From assembly GCA_021014945.1 (NCBI GenBank), contig MU266511.1:1-57933 (forward strand): a stretch of 57,933 bases of DNA, written 5' to 3'. The stretch is from Leucogyrophana mollusca (taxonomy: Eukaryota; Basidiomycota; Agaricomycetes; Boletales). This document shows positions 1-12,728 of this stretch, one piece after another. The notes beneath the pieces were generated by a model. That model did no database searches and was not told the DNA's origin. It was given only the letters and a program-made list of their open reading frames with translations. The position numbers were made by a program, and so were the translations under genes. Positions within the stretch are counted from its first letter, which is position 1. Every line of letters starts with the position of its first letter.

Positions 1-183
1 CCGAGCGCTGTTAAGGTGCTGATTGCCCGGACTTCAAAGTGTTTCGGAGTGACGGAACCGAATAATCCGGAGGAGTAACAGGGGACTCGACACCGTTGCG
101 TGCCGGTTACATCTAAGTATAGTGCCGCATTTGGGAGTCTGGCACCAAATCACCCACAAGGTCTAAAAGTCACACCGTCGCTC

Positions 184-1453
184 ATGGCAGCCGAGAACTC
201 CACGAAGGCGACCTCAGCTGAGGCAGGCAGCTCGTCATTGGGGAAGAAGAAACCACTGTATGAAGCTAGCACGCAGTATAAGAACTGGAGATATTCGCCA
301 GAGAGGCTTGAGGACGTCCGCACCCAACTCAATGCCGCCGCCGTCGCGGTGATTCGGAATACTTTCGAGGCAGACGAGGTATACATTCTCACAATTCGTA
401 TCCGTCTTGTGATTTAAAGGAGGCGTACCATAGCCAGGATCTTCGTCCGGTGTCGCATTCCTTGACGCAGGCGAGGAGCAATTGCTCGTGAAACTCTACA
501 TCAGCAAGATACCGCAGTTATGTGGTCACTTCCGGTTTCCAGAGGAGGTGGAAGCCACGGCAATCAGCTATCTAAAACGTTTCTATTTGAAGAACACCGT
601 GATGGACTGGCATCCCAAGAACGTGATGTAGGTGTATATCATCCTCTGAACGCACCTCCGTGTTGTTGACCACCGATCGAACTTGTAGGTTGACGGCACT
701 CTTCCTTGCTACCAAGACCACCAATAATCCTATATCTCTCGAGGCATATACATCGAATATTCCAAAGACGTCCCCCTCGGATGTCCTTGACTTGGAGTTC
801 CTTGTAGCTCAAAGTCTTGGGTTTGAATTTGCGGTGTGGCATGCACACCGTGCTTTGTGGGGCATATGGCTCGATCTCCAAGTACGTCCATCATGCGTAC
901 GCGGTCATTTTATGGTTGCGTGCTTATCCTCTCCTAGAGCTTGCCGGATCTCTCAGCAGACCTTCGGCCTCAAGATGTCTACGAAATCGCGTTGAAACAT
1001 GTTCGCGCCTCGCGGTTCACAGACGCCGAACTAATATACACTCCCTCACAAATAGCCTTGGCCTGTCTTTCTATCGCCTCGCCGCTCATATGCCAACGAT
1101 GGGCCGACTCAAAATCGGCAGTTTCGCCGTCCTCACAACCCCTTTCGGAGGTTTTGGAAGATACACTTGGCGCGATCAAGTTCATGGTAATGCAGGCTGG
1201 TCAACCTCCAGACGTCGAGTCTGTGCGCGAAGTCGACCGTCGGTTGAAATTATGCAAAAACCCCGAGAAGGTCGTGGGGAGCAAGGCATACCTTGCACGC
1301 ATTGCTGAAGATGAACACCGTGCAGAACAAAAGCGAAATAAAAAAGCCAATGATGTTCGTCGTGCACTAGCAGAGGGTGATCCTTTCGGAAGCGAGCTGA
1401 CGGACAAAGAGAAGGCTGAGAGGCTCGCAGAACTAGACGAAGACGACGATTGA
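184..1453 (+). CDS. Cyclin H (Ccl1/Mcs2-like), CAK/TFIIH cyclin
   Basis: Model: exons 184-378, 434-627, 689-881 and 938-1453, giving 365 aa with consistent phases and three GT-AG introns of 55-61 nt. The N-terminus has the cyclin-H-type ASTQYKNWRYSPE motif, followed by a cyclin fold at roughly residues 70-250 (SYLKRFYLKN, LTALFLATKT, FEFAVWHAHRAL). The tail is charged and rich in Glu and Lys. By family, cyclin H pairs with the CDK7 kinase in the CDK-activating kinase and TFIIH, phosphorylating cell-cycle CDKs and the RNA polymerase II tail in the nucleus. The ATG at 184 is preferred; the frame is open upstream only through a GTG. A C-type cyclin is the main alternative, but the N-terminal motif favours cyclin H. 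Confidence 0.85.
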
Positions 1454-2072
1454 GGTCGAACGTTAAAGTGCTTTACAGTTGACGTTGAACATTGAACCTC
1501 AATGAAATTCACTGCTTTTCCACTTAGTAGCAGTGAGCATAGTAACATTCCAGAAACAAATCCAGACATATAAAATGTATCCCTTCAGAAAGATAATAGC
1601 GACTCTCAGACGACATGAAAACTCGAAGAGAAGGCGAAAGGGATTTAATGTGATTTTGGCTACACATTGACCTCGCCTGACCATTGCCTTCGTGGGCGGT
1701 CAGAGAAGCTTCGAAAGAGCCGGAGAACGGACCCTGGGTGGTCGTAACCACGTATTATCTGCAAATTCTAACCTGACGCAGACACTGACAGTAAACCGTA
1801 CAATGAAACCGGCTAGGCCAAATTAGCCGTCACCAATAGAAAGGTAACGTTGCTCACCTGAGATTACTTCAGCCATATCGATGCTTTGATCTGTCACAGC
1901 GTCAAGGAGCGGACCGAAGTTCACCGCACTTCGAAAGAGTTGCGAGGTGTTACGGAAATACGCCGGATTAACTCAGGTAGCATGACGGGTATAATAATGG
2001 ATATCTTGAGGCGAAACTCAACAACCGTAGAAATGCAGAGGGGAGCTCAGATCAAAAGCCTGAAATCTCGAG
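1454..2072. other. Intergenic, convergent 3' ends
   Basis: This spacer lies between the cyclin H stop and the stop of the convergent DUF1764-type gene. I see only short overlapping open frames with no recognisable motif, and no clear terminator or RNA gene. Confidence 0.6.
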
Positions 2073-2687
2073 TTAGCCTGTGAAAAACACATCGAACGGC
2101 CAGAACCTACAGCAGTCGCAGTCAAAAGGACACAATGGTGTATCTGTGCACGGCTCGGCAACAAATTCTGGGCAACAAACCAAGAAATGGCTTACCCCCT
2201 CCTTCGTTGCCAATGCCTAATTCGTCTTCTTTGTATATATTGAATCCATCCTCGGTTTTCCGTCCTGATGCGGGTGTTATTGGCGCGTAAAGGACCAATT
2301 AGGAGGAGAGTACACACTGGGTCCATTTCCTCTGGAATCTTTGAATCGTTCTTCGTCATCCTTGGCTTTCTCCTTCGTCGATTTCTTCTGCCTCACTATA
2401 GAACTTGCCTCGACTTTCGGACGCTTGACTGCCTTAGCGGCGGATATCTGGGCAGATGGGTCGACCACGGTTTCAGGTAGGGGTCGCTTTTTCCCCGCCT
2501 TGACTTGATCTGTCGAGGGCGCTACGCCGTCGACCTCAGTATCAGCAGGGGCTTTAGGTTTCTTATCTTTTTTCTTCTTCTTTTTCTTCTGGCTCTGGTC
2601 TGCAAGTGAGGAAGAAGAGGCGATAGATTCGATTGCTCTGGCTTTTCCCTTGGACGCAAAGATGGCGTCTATTTCTGAGATGGACAT
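2073..2687 (-). CDS. DUF1764-family small basic protein
   Basis: Exons on the minus strand: 2687-2318, 2264-2196 and 2143-2073; 169 aa with matching phases. The middle carries a run of seven lysines and several KRP patches, which suggests a nuclear or nucleolar location. The end of exon 1 and exon 2 give DSRGNGPRRKTEDGF followed by IYKEDELGIG. The last exon gives DTPLCPFDCDCC. These two blocks are the signature I know for DUF1764, a conserved eukaryotic family of unknown function. The last block is only recovered by splicing a 52-nt intron at 2144-2195. The start at 2687 (MSISEIDAIF) is chosen because the longer upstream frame is hydrophobic and unlike the family. Its promoter region is shared with the divergent SWI1 gene. 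Confidence 0.8.
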
Positions 2688-3123
2688 GACACGTACGGTG
2701 AGATCAGAGCGACGGAAAAGATGATGGAAGTCGCTGAGGATGAGAGAAAAAATGAGGGAAAATAATGATATGGTCACGATATGTCACAGTCACGGCGTTG
2801 AACAGCTGTCACTTGCCATTGCCTGTAAGTACCACCCGACACACCATATGCTCTGGTCGTTTAATCGTCCGGTGCCTGTAGAGAGATTGAACTGGGGGCA
2901 CCGTAGAATTAATCGAGACTGCAGAGAAAGTTTCACTGTAGAACTACAGTCTTTAAAGCCGAGTACTATAATGTTATTGATGTGTGACATGCTATGATTA
3001 TTATTATTGTTGTGGCGCATAACGCTGTCGGCTGAATTTTGTTCGTTCGCCGGTTTGACCGCCAGATTCAAGCGTTACTGCGAGCAGGTGCTCCGTCTGC
3101 ACTCAAATAAGCTCATATAGGCC
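2688..3123. promoter_or_regulatory. Divergent promoter region, DUF1764 gene / SWI1
   Basis: This 436-bp spacer lies between two divergently read starts, so it should hold both promoters. I do not see a convincing TATA box or a coding frame. The limits depend on the two chosen start codons. Confidence 0.45.
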
Positions 3124-6100
3124 ATGTTGTAAGCTATCCGTACCTTGTCCTTTCCCATTCCCTTGCCCATTTCTCCCATTCCCGTTTGTTCCCCAACAGG
3201 CCGCAGAATGCGCAGCAAATTCGCCCTCAGAGCCATCAGAATCAACCTCCAGGAACAGCTTCTTACAATCCGCAAAACGGCACTCAAAATCAAGACGGAA
3301 GCTTTCATTTCAACAGCCTTGACCCCGGCGCAGCAGCAAAACAGATGGCTGCACTAAACGCTGTTGGTGTCCAAAGGATGGCAATCGGACGTTCACCCGC
3401 GGCTTCTGCATCTCAGAATCCTGGGGGCGGAACAACTCCGGCACCATACCTCGGCGGAATGTCATCCTCATTTAATCAGGCCAATGGCCTCGCCGGTGTT
3501 CCGCATGACACTAGTGCTGTCAATCCCATGCAGTTCAATCCACCCTCTGGTCATCAGGCACCGGGCTACCCTCCACAGTTTAATGCCAACCCCACAGCCA
3601 ACACTTCATTCCTCGATCCCTCCATGTCACAGCCAGGTTTGACGCATCGGCAACCACAGAACGTGAATCAGAGGCAACGTGGCTTTCTCATGAGCCTATC
3701 CAACGTTCACGTCCGCCGTGGCAACCCCTTGCCACCTGCTTTGACTGGCCTGCCATATCCTCCAAACTATGACCCAACGAATTCACCCTGGAAGTCGATT
3801 GAGTGTTCGCCAACTGACGTAGGCGTTTTCCGGTTGGCTGGGAAAGACGTCGATCTCATGAAGCTATGGATGCTCGTGTTTCAAGCGGGTGGCGCTGCCA
3901 AAGTATGTTCATTCATCGTCACAGCCCCCAACCTTCTATTAACCCGTTCTGTTAGGTTAGCCACCAAAACGCATGGGCGCAAGTTCTGCAACACTTCGAC
4001 CTTCCAGAACACCTTCCGTCACCTCTCCCGAATGGCCAGCGATCGGTGGCTGCGATGCTTGCTAATTATTATGCTGCTATACTGCATCCCTATGAAAGCA
4101 TGTACCGTCAAAATCTACAAGAGCAGAACAGGCAAGCTATGATGGCAGCAGGACGGCAGGCAGGAGCTTCTCAGAGTCCCAGCATACCAGGCTCAGGACC
4201 CAACCCCCCTCACCCAGCCATGGGAGGTGCACCAGCCGGGTTTCTGCATCAAGGACAAGGTAATGGTACGATGGGGATTCCGGGGCAGCCGATGTCCAAC
4301 AATCATACCTCCGTCACTGCCAGTAGCGGCAGCCCACACGTTAATCCGTCGCAGTCATTACCACAGAGTCCTCACTTGCGACACACTCCCTCCGCCCCGA
4401 ATTTGCACTCTCCTGGAACCGTTATGGCACCAGATGCTTTAGCTGACTTCTTACCCAATCCGCAATTGAACGGTACAATTTCTGGCCACAACAAAAGTGC
4501 TCAAGAAGTACACGAACAGGACATCCCAGGGACGAAGAGGAGGCTAGATTCCGAGGAATCTGAAGGAAAAAGGGCGCGACTCAAGACAGGTGGGTTTGCT
4601 GTTCGCTATTTTATATGCGGTGACGTGCAGCTAACATCTCCCTGAGGTGATTCAGAACCTCCTGCACCAGTAAGCATCGATGTTACCTGCTGCCGTGAAA
4701 GCCACTGACAAATAATTTCTCACCCTTAGACATCAACAAGTCCAGCCTTAAACCGCGCCTCGCTACCTCCGAGTACTTCTGTAAATCCCGCAGTGTCACC
4801 GATGCCAGTATCGAAGCCTTCGCGGCCTCAGTTTACCAGAACCAAAGTCGAGTACATCCCCATCGCTCGGGAGGTCGACACCTTCGGTGGTCGCGATCTG
4901 AACGCCATAGAGGAGGAATATGCGAGGGCGCAACACCGCCCGATGAGAGAGATAAACGAATGGGGAACTGTGGACATCGAAGCATTAACAATGTCCATAC
5001 GGTCGCGGCTGACCGCGGAGCTGTCATACGCGCTAACAACATTTACGGTGTTGTCGACAATGAGGGGCCCTACGCCAGGCTCTGGTTTCCCGATAGCTCA
5101 ATGCACAGACCTTTTCGACGAGGTGCTGGATCTGCTGGAAGACGAGGCTTTTGGTGATGCCCCGGACGCTGCCGAGTACCGGCTTTCTGAAGATACCCAG
5201 GTACTGCGATACCGAGAGCTCATCAGCATGGTCTACGATGAAGAGACTGTGCCCTTTGCTGCGCTGGAGCGGCAAGGCTCACAAAATAGAGAGCTTGGTC
5301 CCCGACATCGCCCGGGTAACCTCATCCTGGCAGTTACAAATCTACTTCGGAATCTCTCGGTCATCCCTGATAACATGGCTTTTTTGGCAAAGCACCCTCG
5401 CCTTCTAGAGCTTGTTTTACGGGTTTGCGGAGTTGTCACGCCATCAAACGGAGGCCCACCTCAACCAGCTTCGCCTGCTCTTTCTCTCATCGACTTGATT
5501 CATGTTCGAAAAGACGCAGTGCATATTTTGAGCAATCTGGCGATGATGATATCATTTCCCACAGCTTCCACCCCATCTTCATCGACAGTGCGTACCGCGA
5601 GTCGATCCTTTGAACTCATCGCGTCTCTGCTTATCGAGCCGTCGGACGCGGTCCCACCTATGGTATTAATGAAGCAAAGCGGTGTACTTCCTGCCACTCC
5701 CAAGCCACCGCCTCTCGCTGACATTGCACTTGATGCTCTCACTCGCCTCGGGCACACGGATCACAATCGTCAAGTTTTCTCGACAGTCGTCCCCCAGCTG
5801 TGGATATGGCGAATGTTGGAAGCGCTAGTTCGACGACTTCCCATCGCAGACGCCGACTTCGGATTTTTGTCGCGGGAACCATGGTTATGCTACCTGGAGA
5901 AAGTGACGATGGCTATTTATGCGCTGTCTTTCCTGTCTCCGCCAGAGCTAAAGCAGAAAATCAAGACGGATCGGAATCTGCGCTTTTCCCAGGTGATGAT
6001 CCGGATGGTGCAGAGACTGATGAGCACCACTGTACCAGAGGCACGCACATGGTACATGGTGATCTCGCGGAGGGCGATAGAAGCTATGAAAGTTGTGGAC

Positions 6101-6307
6101 GACGGGGAGGACTCGTTTGACACTTCGCAAACGACGGTTCCTACACTTGCTTTTGGAATGGGCTTTGGAGAATCTGGGGAGACTGGGGTTGAGAAGGGCA
6201 CAGGGTTACTTGGAAGCTGCCGGGATGTCGCATGGGATTTGTTGATGCAGCGGGACCTGGAGCCCATCATGTTTTCGGAATTGGAGAGTTTGATGCGAGT
6301 GGAATAA
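3124..6307 (+). CDS. SWI1/ARID1-type subunit of the SWI/SNF remodeler
   Basis: Exons: 3124-3128, 3200-3902, 3956-4589, 4647-4669 and 4730-6307; 980 aa. The first 200 residues are rich in Gln, Asn and Pro. An ARID DNA-binding domain follows at about 215-290, from DLMKLWMLVFQAGG through HQNAWAQVLQHFDLP to VAAMLANYYAAILHPYE, with an intron inside it. A disordered linker contains KRRLDSEESEGKRARL. The C-terminal half (about 520-980) is a helical repeat region typical of the SWI1/BAF250 C-terminus. In the family this subunit scaffolds SWI/SNF and gives non-sequence-specific DNA binding. Exon 1 is only ATG plus two bases; it is chosen because the ATGTT\|GTAAGC donor joins in phase, but a different first exon is possible. 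The rest is secure. Confidence 0.85.
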
Positions 6308-6602
6308 TAAACCGTAGGGTGCACTGGTGTTGTAGACTCTTGGTCTACATAATTTATGTATGGTAACGTCGAATTCTGCGCTGTCTGTGCTTTCGTTTGT
6401 ACTGTATCTGTATGTATCTACCGTCTGGATATCTGGCTGAGGGACATATCGATCCTAGTAGCCTGGCTAGTACCGAAAGGAACCATCTAAAATCCGGTGC
6501 TTACTGTACAGGAACAGCAACTTATAACAAACTCACAACATATTATAAGTAATCACTCTTCATCTCTATCCACAAGCAATTGCTATTATTTCCTCTTGCT
6601 GC

Positions 6603-8671
6603 ATGCCATCGGACACAGTTCCCCCACCGATATATTGTCAGGAATCTTCCTACGATCCCCTCGTTTCAGACGATACACATTCTTCAACCCCGCAGACCCT
6701 CCAGATACTCATCATACCCGCTGCGGACGCGATCAGCTTTCAAAATGGCTATGTAGGTGCGGACGGGGAACGCCCAGCTATCGAGGGTGAACTCCACCTT
6801 AAGGGCGCCGAGCCTACGCAGTGGAAGAAAGTGTCAGTACACCCAGCGTTCCCCTCGATCGTCATTACTCATCTGATGACTGCGCTTCAAGGTCCATAAC
6901 TCTCCGCACTGTGGAGTCAGCGTACCAACACGAAATCGAGCTCAGCTCGACAGAGATTGTACTCTTCTCTCTTCGTTCGGCCTCCGATGTCATGCCTTCG
7001 TCATTTCCATTCGCCATCCCATTGACGTCCGACACGCCCCAGTGCATACATACCCCTCACTCATCTCTCACTCACTCCTTGACGGCGACACTGTATCCAG
7101 TAGATTCCGCTTTGCTACCAGTCACGAAATCTCTTACTGTGCACACCCGTCGCTACACATCGCACACGCACACCGTCGGGACGTCTCCTGAAACACATGC
7201 GTTGGACCACCCCGCGCGGGTAGAAGTCGAAGTCCCTCGAACTACGTTCAGGGTCGGTGAAGTAATACCTGTCTACATCACAATACCACCTCCAAGACGG
7301 GAGGTAGTTGTAGATGACGGTTTAAGACTCCGTAACGTAAAGGCAGAACTTGTCCGCATCGTAAAGGCCAAGCGACGTGGGAGTGAAGATGCTGAGGATG
7401 AATCCGATGAAGATTTGTTCTCAGATGCCGAAGAAGCCGCAGACGCTGATATGCCTGTCCTCGACGGCCCCTCATCAGCTGTACTGTCAAGTACAATCGA
7501 AAAGCCGCGGCACTCGTCCGCCCAGTCTCCACTTTTTATGGGAGCTTCATACAGGACAGTCGTATCGCGGTCAGGAGCATCTTGTCGGTTTCACTCGTCA
7601 AAGCCCATCCGGCTCCGTTTTGCTTTACATCAATCTTCTCCGTCCACGTCACCCTCGGATCATCCTCGAACTCTGCCGGAAGGTGAATATACTTACCAGG
7701 ACAGCGATACTCAATGCATCTCCATCAGTCAGACGACCCTTTTACATTCTGTGACGTTCAGGCTCAACATTCACGTCTCTTTCGTCGACACGGCTAGCAG
7801 AACGGAACGTCTTTTCACCGTTCCCATTCCCGTAGTGATCATACCACCTCCTGCTCCATTGCCCGAAGTAGAAGAGTGGGTGGATGCTGCGTACCAGAAG
7901 AAACATGACCGTCCTCCCGCAAAGACAGTACGACACGAGGACTCTGAAGTTTCCGCCCCTCTTTACCAGGAAGGAGAGGCTGGTCCAAGTTATTCTCATC
8001 ATGGCGCGCCCCCACCGTTTGAAGACCGCGATATTCCACCGCCGCCGTTCTTTGTATCAGAGCCGTCAACGTCTTCGGGATTGCCCAGTTTTTTGGAATC
8101 CGAGTCCGAGATTTTTGTCGCTCATGACGCAAATGAACACATGGCTCCACCGCCTCTTCCCGAGCCTGTTATTCTTGGAGAAGGCGTTCTCTTTGGCTTC
8201 TCCTCTTCTCTGCAGTTTGACGGTCACTCTGACGACATGCACCGGTCAAGGACGCCACCACCTAGCCTTGAGATGGCAACTCGAGATACAAATGTTACGG
8301 AATTGGCTGATATGGGTCAACCTGTAAGGGCAATGGAGGCTCTGGGATTGGTCTTGGAGAGTTCTGATGTCGCATCGCCTCCGCCCCCTCCTGCCATGGA
8401 TGATCCCTCGGACCCCCCACCGTCTATTGACTCGGAGTTCCGTTCACCAGCTGATCACCCGCCACACCACTCTTCAACTCCTCCACCCCACCCTTCATAC
8501 TCGCCGGCATCCGATCAAGGCACTTCACAGCCTCCGGCGGCTATCATCAGTGACCATTCATCTTCCCATGGACACGCGCCTCCTCCTTATCTTGTTCCTA
8601 CCGGCGTCGGGGATCAAGAGCATGTGACAAGACCACCGCCTTACACGGACCTGATGCCTGCACGTCACTGA
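6603..8671 (+). CDS. Arrestin-like ubiquitin-ligase adaptor (ART family)
   Basis: Exons 6603-6832 and 6892-8671; 669 aa. The intron uses GTCAGT and joins VS to ITLRTVESAYQH in phase. The N-terminal 370 residues read as two arrestin beta-sandwich halves (IEGELHLKG, VEVEVPRTTFRVGEVIPVYI, VTFRLNIHVSFVDT), interrupted by an acidic loop. The C-terminal 300 residues are Pro/Ser-rich and contain PPPY motifs near the end (APPPYLV, RPPPYTDL), the type bound by WW domains of Rsp5/Nedd4 ligases. By analogy with fungal ARTs it would bring the ligase to plasma-membrane transporters for endocytosis. Which transporter it serves cannot be read from the sequence. A PalF/Rim8-type role is an alternative. Confidence 0.75.
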
Positions 8672-8960
8672 ACAATACACGCCCATTCTGTTGACTAGAT
8701 AATTTATAAAGAACATGAGAAACTATCTTACCTGGTTGTCGCACCTGTATTTATAGTGCTTACATTGTTACAGCGTCCCAATAACCCGCATCAGCCATTC
8801 CAGTGTCCAGTGTTGATTATAAGAGTAAATTACAAGTGAAAGAACATGTGGTGTATTCATAGATCAAAGAGACGGCGAGGAAGGTCGATGTACTGTTGCG
8901 GGGCGGCAAAGCGTTCGTGACGACTAAGATAAGACGCAACTACATGTAAAGCAAGGTATC

Positions 8961-10065
8961 TTAGCAATTGCAAGCATCCTTGCCCTTCCCTTGGTTCTCG
9001 TCGAGGTTCACTCCTTCTTGACGCGCACCGCCTCGCCCGCCTGTTGCGCCTGGTCGACCTGCACCTCCACGCGTAGAAGCCAGTATGTGTTCGATAGGTA
9101 TCTTCTTGGCTGCAAGGACTACTTCAGACTCTGTCATCCAACGACCGTGGACCAAGCTTACCAATTTCCGTGAAGATTTCTACAATACCCTCTCCGCTCT
9201 TGGCACTCGTCTCGAAGAACAACAAGCCAGCCTCAGTAGCGTACGCTTGAGCCTCTTCCCGTGGTACCTGGCGCAAACTCTGGGGGTCGCCACCTCCGGC
9301 ACCGGGTGTCTCTCCAGGAGTTGCGGTGGCATCATCCGCCTCGTCTTCTGATTCGGATGCCGAAATCGTACCAGATGTTGATGGCGAAGGCTGTACCAAG
9401 TCAACCTTGTTCCCAGCAAGTGCGATAACAATATTTGGATTGGCTTGGCGTTGAAGCTCTTTCACCCACGATTTCGCCTTCTCTAAACTTGACGCTTTCG
9501 TGACATCATACACAACAACGGCGGCTTGTGCATTGCGGTAGTACATTGGCTATTGAGAGGAAAACTCTGTAAAAGAAATTATGCGTTGCGCGATGCCACT
9601 CACGGCTAAAGAATGAAAGCGTTCCTGGCCAGCAGTGTCCCAGATTTCGTAACGCAGTACACGATCCTCAAGGCGACATTTTTGTGTCAAGAAAGCGGCA
9701 CCGATAGTGGGCTCCTTGTTTGCTTGGAACTCGTTGGACACCTGGGAATTAAAAATCCTTCAAAGGGAGGTTGGGGCCGTATTGAAGTTTCACCCACGAA
9801 ACGAAGGACAACTGAAGATTTGCCTACGGCAGCTTCGCCTGCAGGAGACATCAGTCAATATGTTTATGTTTAGATGGAAAAGAAGGAGGATAGACCGGGA
9901 ACATTTGCGCGTTGGCATCAAATGATACCTTGCAACAAATGTCTCTAAGGTATCACGGAGACAGGGAAAAGTTGCCACAAAATTGTTACAGAACATAGAC
10001 TCACCGAGCAGCACAAGCTTCACCTGAACAGATCTGTCCACAGAACCCGAGGCGGAGTCAGCCAT
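8961..10065 (-). CDS. Rab5-type small GTPase (Ypt5/Vps21-like)
   Basis: Exons on the minus strand: 10065-10005, 9838-9798, 9741-9604, 9549-9162 and 9109-8961; 258 aa. The GTP-binding motifs are complete: GEAAVGKSS (P-loop, split over exons 1 and 2), the effector-region threonine in [27 protein letters not shown] and ETSAKSGEG. The protein ends in CNC, a double-geranylgeranylation motif. EPTIGAAFL and the AKKIPIEH block match the Rab5 subfamily, which controls early-endosome docking and fusion. The protein is about 40 residues longer than usual because an acidic Ser/Glu/Gly-rich insert follows GNKVDL. Its stop converges on the arrestin-like gene. Confidence 0.9.
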
Positions 10066-10431
10066 TGGAGATGAGAGAAATAGTCTATGGGGCGTATATA
10101 AGGCAGAGAGCAAGAGCCGTGACGCTGACAAGGTGGTGCTGCGTTTTGCGCCTTGTTTACGTCTGTATGTGATTCACCCAAAACGGACTTGCCGCCCAAG
10201 CCTGAAGACGTTGCTCAGAACAGAACTTCGGCAATGGAATCCAAAGATGAAGGTATGTAAAACAAATTGTATAGATGGCATACAGGTTTTTCTCCTGCTA
10301 ACTCAAACGAGGCAGATAAAAATCCTTCAACTGGTCGCAGGTGACAAAGATCCCATCCGCTATCTCAACTGGTCGGTTCGGGGCTATGCCAAAAATCCCC
10401 GGACATACAAAGGATGACGACGTATCGCTTC
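10066..10431. other. Intergenic spacer upstream of the Rab5 gene
   Basis: This 366-bp spacer lies between the Rab5 start and the stop of the upstream minus-strand gene. It contains an AT-rich TATATA at 10095-10100, only about 30 bp from the chosen start codon, so its role as a TATA box is uncertain. Short open frames here look random. Confidence 0.4.
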
Positions 10432-12728
10432 CTATGCATCGTTGCGTTTAAGGTCAGTAAGAAGCCGAAGAAAAAATTGCGAGATGTCCGCACCGCTCGT
10501 CTGATCATTCTCGACACCCGCCGAACGTCTGGTGTTTCCCCGCGCTGCAGGTGATCTCGGTAAAGCAACAGTCTGATCGTAGTACCAAAAGGATTGGCTT
10601 CGATAAGCTGAGTCCCTCTCCTGCAGGAATTTATCATATTTCCCATCGGGGTCGCCGTACGCTGCTGCTATGGCGCCGACGTGTGGGAAAATATCAGCAA
10701 CGTTCTCATTTTTAGGATCGAGCTCCATGGTGTAATCGAGGGCGTCCTGAATAGTGGCGCCATACTTGGACTTTGTTGTCCAGAAATCGAGGCCGAGCTG
10801 GTCGCCTAGCTTTGCATTTGTCTGATGGGTTGGCAAACGGATGTTAGACGCTGTCCCTCGACTTCAACTCAGATCCGCTCACAATCATGGCTTCAAGGTT
10901 GAAACACCGATAATGATATGGCCGAGTGCGAACAGCCTATATCACACTATTGGAGACAATCAGCGTTGGGAGGACAAGCAACGTACCTCGAAAGGCTGCT
11001 CTCCTGACGCGGCGACTTGATCTTGAAACTGATGCGAAAAATAATACTCTAGAGTGGCCGTGGCGCCGTTGACATCACCCGTGAGCATTTGCGTGGCAGC
11101 GAGCTGAGATGCAAAGAACGACCCATGATTACTGCGATGCTGGATAAGCCGGTGAGTAAGTATGGTATCGCAGACAGCTCTCTCACTTTGGGCGTGACGC
11201 AGCTTTCTCCCCAAGAGCACTGCTCTGGAGCCAACCAATATATTGGGTCATCCAGGTAGTCATTCCTTGGTCTCGCGTAGCAGTCCAATCTGGCGCGCTC
11301 GTGCCCCTCATGATAAAGATGCCGTTCACAATCTTGACGATGCCTCGCAAGTCAAGAATACCTGTGAATGTGCCCTCGCGGCCGCTAAATCCGGGTCCGC
11401 GAACAACTTGTCCAAAGTTCATGTTAGGGTTCATTCTCGTGCTTGGGGTAAGGAAGAAAGCATCGACGAAGGCGGCAACGTTCTTGGAATACGAGCGGTC
11501 GCGACTGAGGGCATATGCTATCGCATTGTACAGGATGGCTTGTGATGCACCGTTAATCGCAGGTACACCAGCGAGGGTGCGTACATCCGGGTTAACGCGC
11601 CCGTCTCTCACGGCATATGGGCAAGTTGTCCAAGCTAGAGGGTATTTCAGGGAGAGTAATAGACAACAATTGGGACCGCACATACTTGCGCTGGGTGCTA
11701 AGCTTGTATTGGACGGGGTGCATTTTGGTTTGTGTGTTCGGGCAGGATCCTGGGCAGGCGCCTGGGTGCCACTAATTACTTGATCTGAGGTTTGCGAACC
11801 AGGCAGAACAGGATTTGCAGGAAGCCCGCCGGCAGGGGAAGTGGGACCCGGCTGTGCAGCGGGGTCATGGAGGATCGGAACCTCTGGAGATGGCTCGAGG
11901 CCGACTTGATAGAGTGTGAAGGCAGTTTGCTTATGGCGACCAGCGGAAGCAGTTGGTGATTTCCCCGGGATCGCCGGGACCTCGTCGAGAGCAGCCAGGC
12001 GCTTCACTCGTCGCATACGAGACTGAGGGGTAGAATAGGGCTGTTTGAGAAGCATGGTGTCGTTAGTACTGTGAAAATTATGAACCTCGGCAGCTTCTTC
12101 GTGGCTTATGCGTGTATCGCCTTCGCTATATATCTCGGTATATGGGTCAGGCACTTGTGAGTTTGAACCATTGTCCGAGTAGGGCACGTCCGGATCCCTC
12201 CCACTGCTTGGCTCAGTATCACCCCCGTCATTAGTGGAATTTGGGTTTTGTGCGATGTGCTTTTGGCCATTTGGGCACCAATCACAATTTGGCCAGTGGC
12301 TACTCCTTGGTGAGTTCCAACAACAGAAGCAGACAGCGCGGGCGGCTTACTATGGGGCCCAACTCAAGTAATCATGGGGATCCTGGCTTGGCGGAAGAAC
12401 TTTGGCGTTTGTGATACCTGGCAACAGATGGCTGTCAGAAGAAACTCACCCACTGTTATCCTTTATTGATCAACATACTCCACGGGCCGCTTTTAGCAGT
12501 AGAGGAAGCACTTTGGACGATAAAAGCCCGCGCGTCCATCGTCGATTGCAATTCATGCCGTTGGATAACATAGTCGATGCTGACCCAGTCATTCGGGTCG
12601 CCTTTTTAAATACATGCAGGTTAAGGCGGGTGAAGGCGTAAAGTAAGCAGTAGCGTACCTATCACCGGATGGACGAGCGCTGTGAGGAGCAGAATTGCTA
12701 GCGAGATTGTAAAGATTAATCTTGTCAT
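10432..12728 (-). CDS. Secreted alginate-lyase-fold protein (PF05426-like)
   Basis: Exons on the minus strand: 12728-12659, 12601-12479, 12417-12351, 12299-11686, 11634-11187, 11131-10987, 10936-10883 and 10821-10432; 636 aa, all phases consistent. The first 24 residues are a signal peptide (MTRLIFTISLAILLLTALV). The early part has DPHDYLSWAPY and HWPNCDWC. The later part has TWTTCPYAVRDGRVNPDV, NHGSFFASQLAA, YHYRCFNLEAM and RSQSFWYYD, which I recognise from fungal proteins of the alginate lyase superfamily. A disordered Pro/Ser/Thr-rich stretch of about 180 residues separates the two parts. NHG and YHYR are the candidate active-site segments. The natural substrate is unknown; alginate is unlikely for a land fungus, so a uronic-acid polymer is only an inference. 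Confidence 0.75.

Noticed and set aside
100..183. GTG-initiated extension of cyclin H
   Set aside because: Nuclear genes start at ATG; the first in-frame ATG at 184 gives a family-like N-terminus.
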